NCBI RefSeq assembly: GCF_051650185.1
Contig: NZ_JBOFIN010000146.1
Location: forward strand, 62,001 to 126,000
Direction: 5' to 3'
Source: Scandinavium sp051650185
GTDB lineage: Bacteria; Pseudomonadota; Gammaproteobacteria; Enterobacterales; Enterobacteriaceae
Length of the DNA stretch: 64,000 nt
Of the stretch, positions 44,508-54,411 are shown piece by piece. Made by a program: the position numbers and the translations under genes. The number at the start of each line of letters is the position of its first letter. Positions within the stretch are counted from its first letter, which is position 1. Below the pieces are notes generated by a model. It made no database searches, was not told where the DNA came from, and saw nothing but the letters and a program-made list of their open reading frames with translations.

Positions 44508-44981
44508 TTATGGATTGAAGTAGCGGAACTGTACATCGGTCACGGACCCAATCCGTTCCCGCTGTAGCAGCACATGGTCGCCGCCGCCCTGCGCCTGCAG
44601 CCAGCGTGCGTAAAGCCCTTCCAGTATCGTACAAAATGCGTTGCACCAGCGCATCTGTTGTTCCTCATCACGGCTGACGGGCAGCGCCTGATGCCGAATA
44701 AGAATGCCGTTTTCGCCGGTGTGCAGGGTGATCACGCCCCACTTGAACAACGTCAGGAAATGGTTGATGTTGCTCTCCAGTTGTCCCAGCGTTTCCGATT
44801 CGGGCAGCGGCCAGCTTTCCGCAAGCTGCTGGCCCATCTGACGCAGAAACGGCTGGCTTTCCACTTCACCCGCGTTACGCACCATCCCATCGACCATGAT
44901 GGTCAGGAGATCAAACCAGCCCGCAGGCGTCTGTTGCTGTTGAAACCACGCCAGTGCGGTGGAGGCGGTGTTGTCCGTCAT
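44508..44981 (-). CDS. bcsD: BcsD, cellulose synthase subunit D
   Basis: 157 residues from the ATG at 44981, which begins one base after the upstream bcsC stop. BcsD of Komagataeibacter forms a periplasmic octamer that threads glucan chains and promotes crystalline cellulose; the length (about 156) fits. Features visible are an all-helical N-terminal part (WFDLLTIMVDGMVRNAG) and a mixed C-terminal part ending DVQFRYFNP. There is no signal peptide, as in known BcsD. It marks this operon as the bcsD-containing (type I) kind, which E. coli lacks. Confidence 0.88.
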   Translation of the reverse strand: MTDNTASTALAWFQQQQTPAGWFDLLTIMVDGMVRNAGEVESQPFLRQMGQQLAESWPLPESETLGQLESNINHFLTLFKWGVITLHTGENGILIRHQALPVSRDEEQQMRWCNAFCTILEGLYARWLQAQGGGDHVLLQRERIGSVTDVQFRYFNP

Positions 44982-44982
44982 T

Positions 44983-47900
44983 TTAATAATCTCCCAACAT
45001 GTAACGGAAGTAGAGCGCGGCGGTGCTTTCGTTATAACTGCCAAAGGTGTCGTAACCCACCTGACCGCCAATGGTCATCTGATGATTGACCTTATAATCT
45101 GCACCCGCGCGCACGGTGTAACCCATGCCGTTTTCGGTGGTGCCCTTGTAGTACGCTTCTTTCGCAAAGCCGTTAGCCACCGCGTTTTCCAGCGACTGCT
45201 GCCAGCCGGACTGCGTCGGGAAGTACGGGCTTTCATCCTGGCTGTAGGACTGATAGCCGACCGCACCGCCCACTTTCAGCGTCCAGTTGTTGTATTTCTG
45301 CGTCAAATCCACCGGCAGCGACACGCTGACGTAATTCTGCGGGCTGAAGTAGCCGCCCTGCCCGAAGGTGAACTGGCTTAAGTTCTTCGAGAAGTCCATG
45401 TAGCTCATGCTGAGCCCGGTTTGCAGCGTCTGGTATTCGTCGTGATACGGACGCAGATAGACCCCGGCGTTGGCGTTGAAGCTGGTATTGCTTTCCACGT
45501 TGTCGCCGAGATAGCTGTAGCCGCCCGCCCCCACGTAGAACCCGGCATCGCCATCGTCGTAACTCAGCTGAACATCGCCGCCGTTTTTCGTTACCTGGCC
45601 CCAGGTTTTGCCGGAATACTGATCTTTCAGCCCAACATACGAGAGCAGGCTATCGGTCAGTGAACGGCGCTCACCGGTAAAGATAAGCGACAGGTAATTG
45701 GTCAGCTTCGGCGACCATTTCACGCCGCCGACCAGGGTATTGAGATCCTGCCCGAGCGGCGTACTACCGATATCAACCTTGTAGTTGTCGCCGCTCAGCG
45801 CCATCCCAAGCTCAACGCCGTTAGCCTTCTGTGAATCCGTCGACACATCGCCCGGCTGATTCACGTTCGGCTTCTGGTTAGAGGCCGCAAGGTAAGACGC
45901 GACATTCCCGCCGTCATAAGCACCGAGCTTCGCCAGATTTTCCATTCCGCTTTCGGTGGTGGCATTGAAATCAGCCGGGTCGAGCGTGCCCAATCCGGCC
46001 AGCGCAGCGGCACCTGGATTCGCAGCGAAATAGGTCGCGCGCTCTGCGGCCGTCATATTCGCGATGGCTTTCTGTTCATTGGTTGCCGTGGTGGTGATGT
46101 TCGATACCGCGTTTGAGAGCGGATTCGAACCGTAGCGACGCCAGGCATCGCCGGTTGCCGCCCCTGCGCTGAGCGTCACTGGCGTGACGGTGAAATCAAA
46201 GCGTGCATCGCCAAACGGGGAGGAAGACCACGTCAGCGGCGCTTTCATTTCAGTGAGTTTACTGGTGCCCGATTCACCATCGCGGCTGCGAACCTGCATG
46301 CCCGCCTGTAGCCAGGTGCCGGTTTTCTCTTCGAGCTGCTGCATCATGGTATCAACCTGGCGCAGCGTACGGCTTTGCGCGGTATCGACGGGCAAATCGG
46401 TACGCTGAGTGCCTGGATACGCCGTGCCCGGATCGGCGGCAACTTGCCCAACCTGCCACGGCAACGTGGTGCCATAGGCTGAAGCCGTGCGCGGCGGAAC
46501 CTGCGTTTTCGAAGTGCCGATGAACGGGTTATCCGCCATCAGCAAACCACCGACAGTTGGCGTCTGCGCATTGTTGGTTGCATCAAGCCCCACCAGCTTC
46601 CCGCGTGCACTGCGCAGGTAAGTCATGGCCTGTTGATGGTGGCCCTGCGCTTCTTCCACACGGGCCAGCAGCAGTAAGCGATCCGGCGTGTTGTCGTTGC
46701 GTAATCCTTTGGCCAAATCCGCCGCGCGATCGTCATTGCCTTGTGCCAGCGCCACGTCGATTGCGCCCGCGCGGGCATCCTGCGTTGGGGTATCACGCGT
46801 CATCAGGTAGTCGTAAACGACACCCGCTTCTTTGTTCATCTTGCCCGTCTGATACAGACGCGCCATGGCAAACATCAGATCGGTGTTTTGCGGATCGTTT
46901 TGCAGCGCGCCAATCAGCTTGTCGTAAGCCCCGGCATAGTTGCCTTGTTCGCGCAGGCGATCGGCATCGTTGATCACGTAACCATTACGAATGCTCGCCA
47001 GCTGAGTCGGCGTGCTGCTGGCCTGTAAGGTCGGATTCGACAACAAGGTCTGCGCTTCACGCGTCAGTCCGGCCTGATTCAGCACGGTGACCTGGTCTGC
47101 GTAATCACCCACGTTGCCCTGCACGCCCTGGCTGATGTTGTTCCGCACCAGCGAAACAGCCGTATTCATATCTCCACTATCCGCCAGCATACGTGCCAGT
47201 TTTCCGACATCCGCCGGGTCTTTCGGCGGCGTGGCGGCCAGCGCTTTCAGGGTGTTCGCGGCGGCGACGGTATTGCCCTGGGCGAGATAGCTCTGCGCCG
47301 TCGCCATTTGCAGGTTGTAGTTCACCCGCTGGCGCAAATCGCGCATCTGCGAAGTCTGTGCAGAACCCGGAATGCGCGAGAGCAAAGACTGCGATTGCTG
47401 CCATGCCCCCTGCTCGCTGGCAAACAGCGCAGCGGCATAAAGCGAGTTATTGCTGGCACCCGGACGATAAGCTGTTGCCATCACCGAGGCGGCTTCACTG
47501 CTGTTGCCGGATTTTTGGAGCATCCGCGCAAGATCCAGACGCATCCACGGATCGTCCGGATAACGCGCCACGCCCTGCTGCAGCGTGGTGATGGCCTGCT
47601 GCGTATTGCCATTGGCCGCCAGCTGCTGTGCCTGACGGCGAATGCCATCTCCCGGTACGCCAGTCACCACTTTCGGAGCAAGCTTAGCCTGCAAGCTGGC
47701 TGGCAGCGTGCGCAGCATCGCCTGGGCTTCTTCAGTTTTATTCTGGTCACGCAGGACGTAATACAGGTTTTCACGCGCGGAGGCGTTCTGTGGCTGATCG
47801 TTGAGCAACGAGCGCAGCGTCTGTTCCGCCTGCGGATAATCTTTGTTGTGGCGCAGCACGTCAGCGCGGAACAGCTTCGCCGCGGTGCCGCGGGTACCGC

Positions 47901-49038
47901 TCTGCTGGGCGAGCGGGGCGGAAAGCGCCAGCGCCTGGCTGACGTTGCCCTGCTTATAAGCCGCCTGCGCCTGGGCCAGCTGCCCGTAGAACTGGGAATC
48001 CTCAGCCTGCTGTTTTCGCTCGGCTGAAGCATCGCCACCCAGCGCGGCTGCACGGTTCAGGTATTGCGCCGCCGCCTGATAATCGCCATTTCGCTGGGCG
48101 ATATAGCCCATGCCCGCCAGCGCGTCGGCATCTTCCGGGTTGGTCTGTAAAACCTGTTCGAACTGCTGTTTCGCGCCCGCGGTATTGCCACTGTTGAGAT
48201 CGGTATAACCCTGACCTTTCGCCAGCCCGCCAACGTGCTCACGGTAATACGCCTGTACCGCCGAATCCTGCGGGTGGCGCTGCATCCAGGTGTTGTAATA
48301 CTGGTCATCGCCCGACTGTGGCCCCAGCCACAACAGCGCCTGACGTAACCCGGCATCGGCTTCTTTGTTGCCGCTCGCCATCGGCTCCAGCATCTCAATA
48401 CCTTCGCGGCGTGAATCTTCACGCCAGGTCAGCACTTTGCCGAGCGCCACGCGGCTGGCGTTATCCTGCGGATGCTGTGCCACATACCCGCGCAGCTCGC
48501 TCACCGCCTGAGGATAGAGCGATTTGTCGCTCGCCATGGTCATGTAGTATTCCGCCGCCAGCGCCTGAGGTGGCTGGTCGCCGTTAAACATGCTGCGCCA
48601 GGTGGTGAGCGCCGCCGGAATGTTGCCACTGCGGGCCTGCTGGCGGGCAAGGTTCAACTGCCCCTGCGGCACTTTCGCCATTTTGCGGGCGTTATCCAGC
48701 TCCTGAAGACCGTTATCGCCAGGCGAGACTTTCGCCAGACGCTCGCGCCACTGCGCGGACGCCTGCAGGTTGCCGCTCTGCTGGTTCCACAGCGCCATCA
48801 GGTACAGCGCCTGGGTGTTGTTGGGGTCGACCATCAGCACTTTCTTCAGCGAGTCCATCGCCAGGTCGTCATGGGATTTTTCATGCCAGTACTGCGCCTG
48901 GTCGAACAGCGCTTTCATCGCCGCATCGTTACCCGCGGCCTGGGCGCTGTCCATCGCGCCAAACGCCAGCGCGCCGGAAAGGCACAGCGTGGAAAGCCTG
49001 CGCAGCTTAGGTGTCTTCATTGGGGTGGCTCTTTTCAT
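44983..49038 (-). CDS. bcsC: Second BcsC, cellulose export outer-membrane protein (bcsD-type operon)
   Basis: 1351 residues, about 250 longer than the other BcsC in this window. The ATG at 49038 has GGGGGAAG five bases upstream; a second ATG at codon 7 is a weaker candidate. Signal peptide to about residue 34 (DSAQA), then a very long TPR superhelix to about 890 (for example NPEDADALAGMGYIAQRNGDY). The C-terminal barrel contains GGYFSPQNY and ends FRYMLGDY. Between TPR and barrel, residues about 957-1070 form a low-complexity insert (Ala/Asn/Thr/Gly) absent from the first BcsC. It overlaps bcsB by 4 bp. Confidence 0.94.
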   Translation of the reverse strand: MKRATPMKTPKLRRLSTLCLSGALAFGAMDSAQAAGNDAAMKALFDQAQYWHEKSHDDLAMDSLKKVLMVDPNNTQALYLMALWNQQSGNLQASAQWRERLAKVSPGDNGLQELDNARKMAKVPQGQLNLARQQARSGNIPAALTTWRSMFNGDQPPQALAAEYYMTMASDKSLYPQAVSELRGYVAQHPQDNASRVALGKVLTWREDSRREGIEMLEPMASGNKEADAGLRQALLWLGPQSGDDQYYNTWMQRHPQDSAVQAYYREHVGGLAKGQGYTDLNSGNTAGAKQQFEQVLQTNPEDADALAGMGYIAQRNGDYQAAAQYLNRAAALGGDASAERKQQAEDSQFYGQLAQAQAAYKQGNVSQALALSAPLAQQSGTRGTAAKLFRADVLRHNKDYPQAEQTLRSLLNDQPQNASARENLYYVLRDQNKTEEAQAMLRTLPASLQAKLAPKVVTGVPGDGIRRQAQQLAANGNTQQAITTLQQGVARYPDDPWMRLDLARMLQKSGNSSEAASVMATAYRPGASNNSLYAAALFASEQGAWQQSQSLLSRIPGSAQTSQMRDLRQRVNYNLQMATAQSYLAQGNTVAAANTLKALAATPPKDPADVGKLARMLADSGDMNTAVSLVRNNISQGVQGNVGDYADQVTVLNQAGLTREAQTLLSNPTLQASSTPTQLASIRNGYVINDADRLREQGNYAGAYDKLIGALQNDPQNTDLMFAMARLYQTGKMNKEAGVVYDYLMTRDTPTQDARAGAIDVALAQGNDDRAADLAKGLRNDNTPDRLLLLARVEEAQGHHQQAMTYLRSARGKLVGLDATNNAQTPTVGGLLMADNPFIGTSKTQVPPRTASAYGTTLPWQVGQVAADPGTAYPGTQRTDLPVDTAQSRTLRQVDTMMQQLEEKTGTWLQAGMQVRSRDGESGTSKLTEMKAPLTWSSSPFGDARFDFTVTPVTLSAGAATGDAWRRYGSNPLSNAVSNITTTATNEQKAIANMTAAERATYFAANPGAAALAGLGTLDPADFNATTESGMENLAKLGAYDGGNVASYLAASNQKPNVNQPGDVSTDSQKANGVELGMALSGDNYKVDIGSTPLGQDLNTLVGGVKWSPKLTNYLSLIFTGERRSLTDSLLSYVGLKDQYSGKTWGQVTKNGGDVQLSYDDGDAGFYVGAGGYSYLGDNVESNTSFNANAGVYLRPYHDEYQTLQTGLSMSYMDFSKNLSQFTFGQGGYFSPQNYVSVSLPVDLTQKYNNWTLKVGGAVGYQSYSQDESPYFPTQSGWQQSLENAVANGFAKEAYYKGTTENGMGYTVRAGADYKVNHQMTIGGQVGYDTFGSYNESTAALYFRYMLGDY

Positions 49039-51485
49039 TTATCTTCCCCCGGATTCAGGCGCTTACGGGCATGACGGCGGAACATGGCGGTGAGCGCCAC
49101 GCCCATTATCGTGGTGGCAATCAGCCCCAGGATCGCCAGCAGGCCGGAGTGCTGGTTGGCATACCAGATGGCCATCATGTACCACGGCATTTGCCCGCTT
49201 GGGAACTGAGTGCTGACGCGGAAACTGCGCACCCCGTTTTCGTTGGTGATGATAGAGGTGTCGCCACGGATCCCGGCGTTGATGCGCGGTGAATTCAGGT
49301 CGTCATACAGATGCGACAGCTGATCGTCATTGCTGCCAATGGCGGTCACCACCAGGCGGTCGCTGTTCCACGGCGAGCGATAGCTGATAAAGCCACGCCA
49401 CGAGCTGTTGGAAGAGAAGTAACGGTCTGCGTCAACACCATCTGCCGTCCAGTCACCCACCATCCAGCGCTGCATTTTTTGCCACATCGTGGCCCCACGC
49501 ACGCCAAGGGTGTTATCGGTGACGGTATAAGGCGAGTTCTCCAGCAGGCTCTGGTTGAACGCTTTCTGATCGAGGCCGCTGACCGCCAGCACATCGCGGT
49601 TACGCAGATACTCCAGATTCGCCCCGCCTGCCGGAATGCCCATCACCACTTTGTTGTTGCCGAGCGCGGTGCCGGTGGCATTACCGGAACGCGCGGTCAT
49701 ATTCAGCATCGTGGTAATCTGCATTTCCGACGGTTTTTCCGGCAGCAGTAACACGGTCTGTGAGTAGTCCGCCAGCCGCGTGAACGGGAACGAAGCCCCC
49801 ACGAAATACGACAGGTTCGGCAGCAGGGCAAAGTGACGGGTGTGGCTCAAATCAATCCACGAGTCGTCGGTTATCCGGCTCTTGATGTTGTTGTTGAGCA
49901 GCACGCTGCACGGGGCGCTGTCTTTCGGCACCACGTTGAAATAGAGCGACATCTGGTTGTCACCGTAAATCAGGTACGGCTCCAGCGGAATGGTGAACTG
50001 CTCCTGACGGGCATCACCGCCGAGCTTGTGCCACAGCGACTCCAGCAGCCCCTGTTTGTTCATCGGCAGGTTGCGCAGGAAGGTGTTGTTGAGCGTTACG
50101 CTCAGCAGGGATTTCTGCTCATCAATCCAGCTTTCAGACGGGAAACGGTAGCCAATCTGCAGCGGAATAGTTTCGCCATCCCACAGGTACAAATCCGGGG
50201 CCGCACGGAACGCCACGCGCAGCGGTTCATGCCACACACCGCTGACGGTGGTGCTCTGATCTTTACGGATCAGATCGCTGATTTTCACCCGACGATCGGT
50301 TGGGATCCACCGCGGCGCATCGTAAGGACGGCTCACCGGGATCGCCTGCGGATCGATATCGCTGCTCGCCGTTTGCAGGGCGAAGTTACCGCGAGTCAGT
50401 CGCCATGCGGCGGCACGCAGCGCGGTGTCATCGTTACCAACAATCAGCAGCAGTTTATAAACCGGGTTCGCCGGGTTCGGAATGATTTTCAGCAGCGGCT
50501 TGTTGGTTTGCGGCAGCGTCAGCCCGCCGACCTGCTCGCCTGGATGCCCAATGACAATCCCGTGTTTATCCGGCAGGCGGTCATGCATCGCATCGAAGGA
50601 GATCCCACGGTAATCCGCCTGAATCCCCAGCCAGGAAGAGACTATCGCCGCCGCGCCCACTTCATCAGGCGTCACACGCGCCGGGAAGCTCACGGAAACG
50701 CTGGCAGGTGTCATCTGCATGCTGTCGAAGAACGGGCGCGGGAAGTGGCTCAAATCGGAACCAATATCCAGCTGCTGCCCTTCCCAGTTAAAGCGAGAAG
50801 TCGGCATGATCACGACGCGGTATTTATCCGTCAGGTCACGCAGACACTGCTGGGCATCGCCATCGTTAATTTTGAAACTCAGGTTGTTACTCGACACCAT
50901 CAGCGCCGCCGGAACGTCGAGCTGATAGTGGGAAATGTCATTTTCTGCCGCACCCAATGGCACGGTGCCTAACGGCTGGCCGTTGAGCATCAGTTGCAGC
51001 GTGGCGTTACGGGTCGCCATTTCTGGCGAGACTTTCACATCAAGATTCAGCTGTGCCGTGGTCACCACCTGATCGCCCGGCAGCGTAAAATCCGCGCCGC
51101 CCTGAAGCTGACCGCCGCTGAGGATCACCCCTTCCGGCATCCCCATCTGCGACAGGTTCAGGCTGCTCACTATGGAGGGAACCAGGCCACCGAGGGTTGG
51201 CGTGGTGTCATCCTGAACAGGTGGCATCGCCGGAGGCGGAACCACCGCCGCAGGTGACTCTGTGGTATCTGGTGCAGCCGCTGAGTCAGGTGCAGCATCA
51301 CCCTCAGCCGCCGCCGCATCAGGCGCAGTAGCGCTGGTTGCAGGCGCACTCTGGCTGTCAGGTGCAGCATCCCCTTCGGCAATCGGAGACGGGAAGCTCA
51401 TCGGCGCGGATGGCGTGTCGTCGCTGTGGACAGAAGGCGCCAGCAGCGTGCCCATCAGCAACGCCAGCGTCGTCATTCGTTTCAT
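49035..51485 (-). CDS. bcsB: Second BcsB, cellulose synthase periplasmic subunit (bcsD-type operon)
   Basis: 816 residues. Signal peptide about 1-21 (SVHS), then a disordered Ala/Pro/Asp-rich linker (about 25-95) containing two copies of AEGDAAPDS (about 36 and 60). BcsB core: repeated carbohydrate-binding modules with YDAPRWIPTDRRVK and DLSHFPRPFFDS, and a C-terminal transmembrane anchor (about 775-797) followed by RRHARKRLNPGEDK. Both ends overlap neighbours by 4 bp (ATGA) with bcsA and bcsC, indicating translational coupling. Confidence 0.95.
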   Translation of the reverse strand: MKRMTTLALLMGTLLAPSVHSDDTPSAPMSFPSPIAEGDAAPDSQSAPATSATAPDAAAAEGDAAPDSAAAPDTTESPAAVVPPPAMPPVQDDTTPTLGGLVPSIVSSLNLSQMGMPEGVILSGGQLQGGADFTLPGDQVVTTAQLNLDVKVSPEMATRNATLQLMLNGQPLGTVPLGAAENDISHYQLDVPAALMVSSNNLSFKINDGDAQQCLRDLTDKYRVVIMPTSRFNWEGQQLDIGSDLSHFPRPFFDSMQMTPASVSVSFPARVTPDEVGAAAIVSSWLGIQADYRGISFDAMHDRLPDKHGIVIGHPGEQVGGLTLPQTNKPLLKIIPNPANPVYKLLLIVGNDDTALRAAAWRLTRGNFALQTASSDIDPQAIPVSRPYDAPRWIPTDRRVKISDLIRKDQSTTVSGVWHEPLRVAFRAAPDLYLWDGETIPLQIGYRFPSESWIDEQKSLLSVTLNNTFLRNLPMNKQGLLESLWHKLGGDARQEQFTIPLEPYLIYGDNQMSLYFNVVPKDSAPCSVLLNNNIKSRITDDSWIDLSHTRHFALLPNLSYFVGASFPFTRLADYSQTVLLLPEKPSEMQITTMLNMTARSGNATGTALGNNKVVMGIPAGGANLEYLRNRDVLAVSGLDQKAFNQSLLENSPYTVTDNTLGVRGATMWQKMQRWMVGDWTADGVDADRYFSSNSSWRGFISYRSPWNSDRLVVTAIGSNDDQLSHLYDDLNSPRINAGIRGDTSIITNENGVRSFRVSTQFPSGQMPWYMMAIWYANQHSGLLAILGLIATTIMGVALTAMFRRHARKRLNPGEDK

Positions 51486-53587
51486 ACTCGGCCTTCCCCT
51501 TTTGCCATCGCCGCACGCGCGCGACGATTCTCCTTACGTGATTTCCAGGACAGCCAGAACAGATCGAAGACGCAGCGTAAAATGGTCACGAACGAGCGGA
51601 ACGGATTGTCCTGTGGACGCGGCGGGTTTATCCAGGCATCGGCACGAGACAGCACCACACGCACCAGCTCACGGCGGCGCGACAGCGGCATATTTTCTTC
51701 AAACATCAGGCGGATATAGCGCTCGTCCGAGGCAATCATTTTGGCCGGAATAGAAATCGCGCCCGAGCCGAGGATCAGTTCCACTTCTTCAATCTCATCA
51801 TTCAGATGGCGCTCATCCTGAACCACCACGCGGCAACCGCCCATCGACAAGTCTGCCGTTTTACTGCGGGAGACAATGCCGCTGGCATAGTGGATCAACA
51901 CCGGAATATCGACATCGATACGGATAGTTTTACGGGTTTGTTTGGATTCACGCGCCACCGCGATGGCCGCCAGCAGGAAGATAAGGCTGTACGCTCCCCA
52001 GCCGACGTTCAGGGCGATAACGCTCGGGTCTGAGCCGAAGTAGTCATGACCGATGGCCCTGACAATACCGGCAATCACCGCGGCCCCCAGCAAGAACGCC
52101 ACCACCAGATGCGGGCGCACCACCGCGAAGTCGAAATAGCCCACATCCAGCAGCTGGCCTTTGTCGGTCACGTTGAACTTGCCGCGTTTCGGGAAAATCA
52201 TGGTGATAAGCGTTGGCAGCACCAGGTGGAAGGCCAGCACGATGTCGTAGATTTCGCCCCAGAAGCTGTAGCGATAGCGGCCATTCATCCGCGAACCGAC
52301 GTATATCGCCAGGAACAGGTGGGGCAATGCATAAGCGACAATCAGGCTCGCAGAGGAGTGAATGATGTTGAGGTTAAACAGCAGATACGCCAGCGGTGCG
52401 GTGACAAACACCACACGCGGCAGAGCAAACTGGTAGTACATCATGGCGCTGAGATAACACAGGCGCTGCTGGAAAGTGAGCCCACGCCCAAACAGCGGGT
52501 TATCCATACGGAAAATCTGCGTCATGCCGCGAGCCCAGCGGGTTCGCTGGATAACGTGCAGAACCAGACGCTCGGTCGCAAGCCCCGCAGCCAGCGGAAT
52601 ATCAATAAACGACGACTTCCAGCCAAGACGCTGCATCTTCAGCGCGGTGTGCGCATCTTCGGTAACGGTTTCTACCGCAAACCCGCCAATCTCTTCCAGC
52701 GCGCTGCGGCGAATCACCGCACAAGAGCCGCAGAAGAAGGTGGCGTTCCAGTTGTCGTTGCCCTGCTGAATGGGCCCGTAGAACAGCATCCCTTCGTTCG
52801 GGATGTTGCGGCCGACAGAAAGGTTACGCTCGAACGGGTCCGGCGAATAGAAGTAGTGCGGCGTTTGCACCAGCGCCAGTTTGGGGTCTTTCAGGAAGCC
52901 GCCAACTGTCGCCTGCAGGAAAATACGCGTTGCCACGTGGTCGCAGTCAAAGACACAAATCAGCTCGCCTTTAGTGAGCTTCATCGCGTGGTTCAGGTTG
53001 CCCGCTTTGGCGTGCTTGTTGTCAGGCCGGGTGATATAACCCACGCCCACATCGGCGGCAAACACCGCGAACTCGCTGCGTTTACCGTCATCGAGCAGAT
53101 AGATTTTGATTTTGTCTTTCGGGTAGTCGATACACTGCGCCGCCAGCACGGTATCGCGTACCACGTCCAGCGGTTCGTTGTAGCTCGGGATATAAACATC
53201 CACCGTGGGCCACAGCGACATATCATCCGGCAGCGGCGTAATATCGCGCTTTAAAGGCCAGACGGTCTGCAAATAGTTCAGCAGCAGCATTATCCAGATA
53301 TAGACTTCCGCCAGAAATAACCCTGTTCCGAGGATGGCTTCTATTTCTGAATTAAAATGCAGCGTTTGCGTCAGGCGAAAATACATATATCGGGTCGACA
53401 TCAGCAGCGACGTCACCACCATGATCACCGAGATACTGCGCCGTTTACTGAATCCCATCAGGAAAAGAATGCCAATGCTCAGCAAGCCGAAAATAAACTG
53501 TTTCTGGCTGTCCATGGGCGTAGCAATCACAAGTATGGCAATCGGCGCCAGTGCCAACACCAGCAACCAAAAGAGAAACTTTTTCAT
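51482..53587 (-). CDS. bcsA: Second BcsA, cellulose synthase catalytic subunit (bcsD-type operon)
   Basis: 701 residues, about 170 shorter than the other BcsA because it lacks the enterobacterial N-terminal extension. GT2 motifs are complete: DDG (166-168), DCD (214-216), TED (309-311), QRTRW (347-351). The PilZ domain has RKTIR (552-556) and DLSMGG (579-584), so c-di-GMP activation is expected. Eight or so transmembrane helices. It overlaps bcsB by 4 bp and starts 17 bp after the bcsQ stop. Confidence 0.96.
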   Translation of the reverse strand: MKKFLFWLLVLALAPIAILVIATPMDSQKQFIFGLLSIGILFLMGFSKRRSISVIMVVTSLLMSTRYMYFRLTQTLHFNSEIEAILGTGLFLAEVYIWIMLLLNYLQTVWPLKRDITPLPDDMSLWPTVDVYIPSYNEPLDVVRDTVLAAQCIDYPKDKIKIYLLDDGKRSEFAVFAADVGVGYITRPDNKHAKAGNLNHAMKLTKGELICVFDCDHVATRIFLQATVGGFLKDPKLALVQTPHYFYSPDPFERNLSVGRNIPNEGMLFYGPIQQGNDNWNATFFCGSCAVIRRSALEEIGGFAVETVTEDAHTALKMQRLGWKSSFIDIPLAAGLATERLVLHVIQRTRWARGMTQIFRMDNPLFGRGLTFQQRLCYLSAMMYYQFALPRVVFVTAPLAYLLFNLNIIHSSASLIVAYALPHLFLAIYVGSRMNGRYRYSFWGEIYDIVLAFHLVLPTLITMIFPKRGKFNVTDKGQLLDVGYFDFAVVRPHLVVAFLLGAAVIAGIVRAIGHDYFGSDPSVIALNVGWGAYSLIFLLAAIAVARESKQTRKTIRIDVDIPVLIHYASGIVSRSKTADLSMGGCRVVVQDERHLNDEIEEVELILGSGAISIPAKMIASDERYIRLMFEENMPLSRRRELVRVVLSRADAWINPPRPQDNPFRSFVTILRCVFDLFWLSWKSRKENRRARAAMAKGEGRV

Positions 53588-53604
53588 AGGCGACCCTGAA
53601 TGTA

Positions 53605-54411
53605 TTAAAGCCCGGCTGACATGCGTGGCATGTTATGAACCGTGCCATCCCCAACTTTGATGCCCAGCTTCGCGGCAACTTTTTTAGCAATAATTTCAAT
53701 ATCAAACGCCGCGGCAGACGCCGGGCTGAATTCAAATATCGATTTCTGTGAGGCGTTAGCTTCAATCACGCTTTCATCGCGGTGAATGATGCCGATCAGT
53801 TGCTCACCCAACCGTTCTTCCATAAAGGCGGTCACGTCACGGCTGATTTGTCGGCGGCTATCGCTTTGGTTAACAACAAAAAAATGACCATGCTTGTGGT
53901 TTAGCGCTTCACCGGTTAGCCGGTTGTTTTCCACATGCGGTAAGAGTGACATTGAGGCCGTGTCGGCCAGTAGCGTCACCAGATGAATATCAGCCAGCGA
54001 CGTCATGGCTTTCAGGGCTGCGGACGGGCCAGGAGGGAAATCGGCAACGATAATCAGCCCAGGGTAGTTCAGTAAGGTGCCCAGGCCGCGAGCTAAAAAA
54101 TGCTCATCGTTCGTCAATTTATCTTCGAATTCAACGCGCTGCTGTTCGGTGACTTCGCCATAGGGCAGCACGAACATATTGCTGCCCGCGCCCAGCACAT
54201 GCTGACTCCAGTCGAAGGACTCGGATGATTTGCCAACATAGCCGCGCTCATCGGAGAGCGGCACACCAAAATGCAGACGCAGCGCATTCTGCACGTCGAA
54301 ATCAATCGCTAATACTTTACTGCCTGCACGCGCTAACGCATAAGTCAGGTTAGCCGCGAGAGTTGTTTTACCCACGCCTCCCTTGGGGGAGCAGACGCAA
54401 ATTAACGGCAT
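53605..54411 (-). CDS. bcsQ: Second BcsQ, ParA/MinD-type ATPase (bcsD-type operon)
   Basis: 268 residues. It has an orthodox deviant Walker A box PKGGVGKTT (9-17) with both the signature Lys and the P-loop Lys, unlike the first BcsQ in which these are Arg and Thr. A Walker B-like IIVADFPPG lies at about 120-128. In cellulose operons this protein is thought to help localise or assemble the synthase, probably by a MinD-like ATP cycle. It overlaps bcsO by 10 bp. Confidence 0.92.
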   Translation of the reverse strand: MPLICVCSPKGGVGKTTLAANLTYALARAGSKVLAIDFDVQNALRLHFGVPLSDERGYVGKSSESFDWSQHVLGAGSNMFVLPYGEVTEQQRVEFEDKLTNDEHFLARGLGTLLNYPGLIIVADFPPGPSAALKAMTSLADIHLVTLLADTASMSLLPHVENNRLTGEALNHKHGHFFVVNQSDSRRQISRDVTAFMEERLGEQLIGIIHRDESVIEANASQKSIFEFSPASAAAFDIEIIAKKVAAKLGIKVGDGTVHNMPRMSAGL

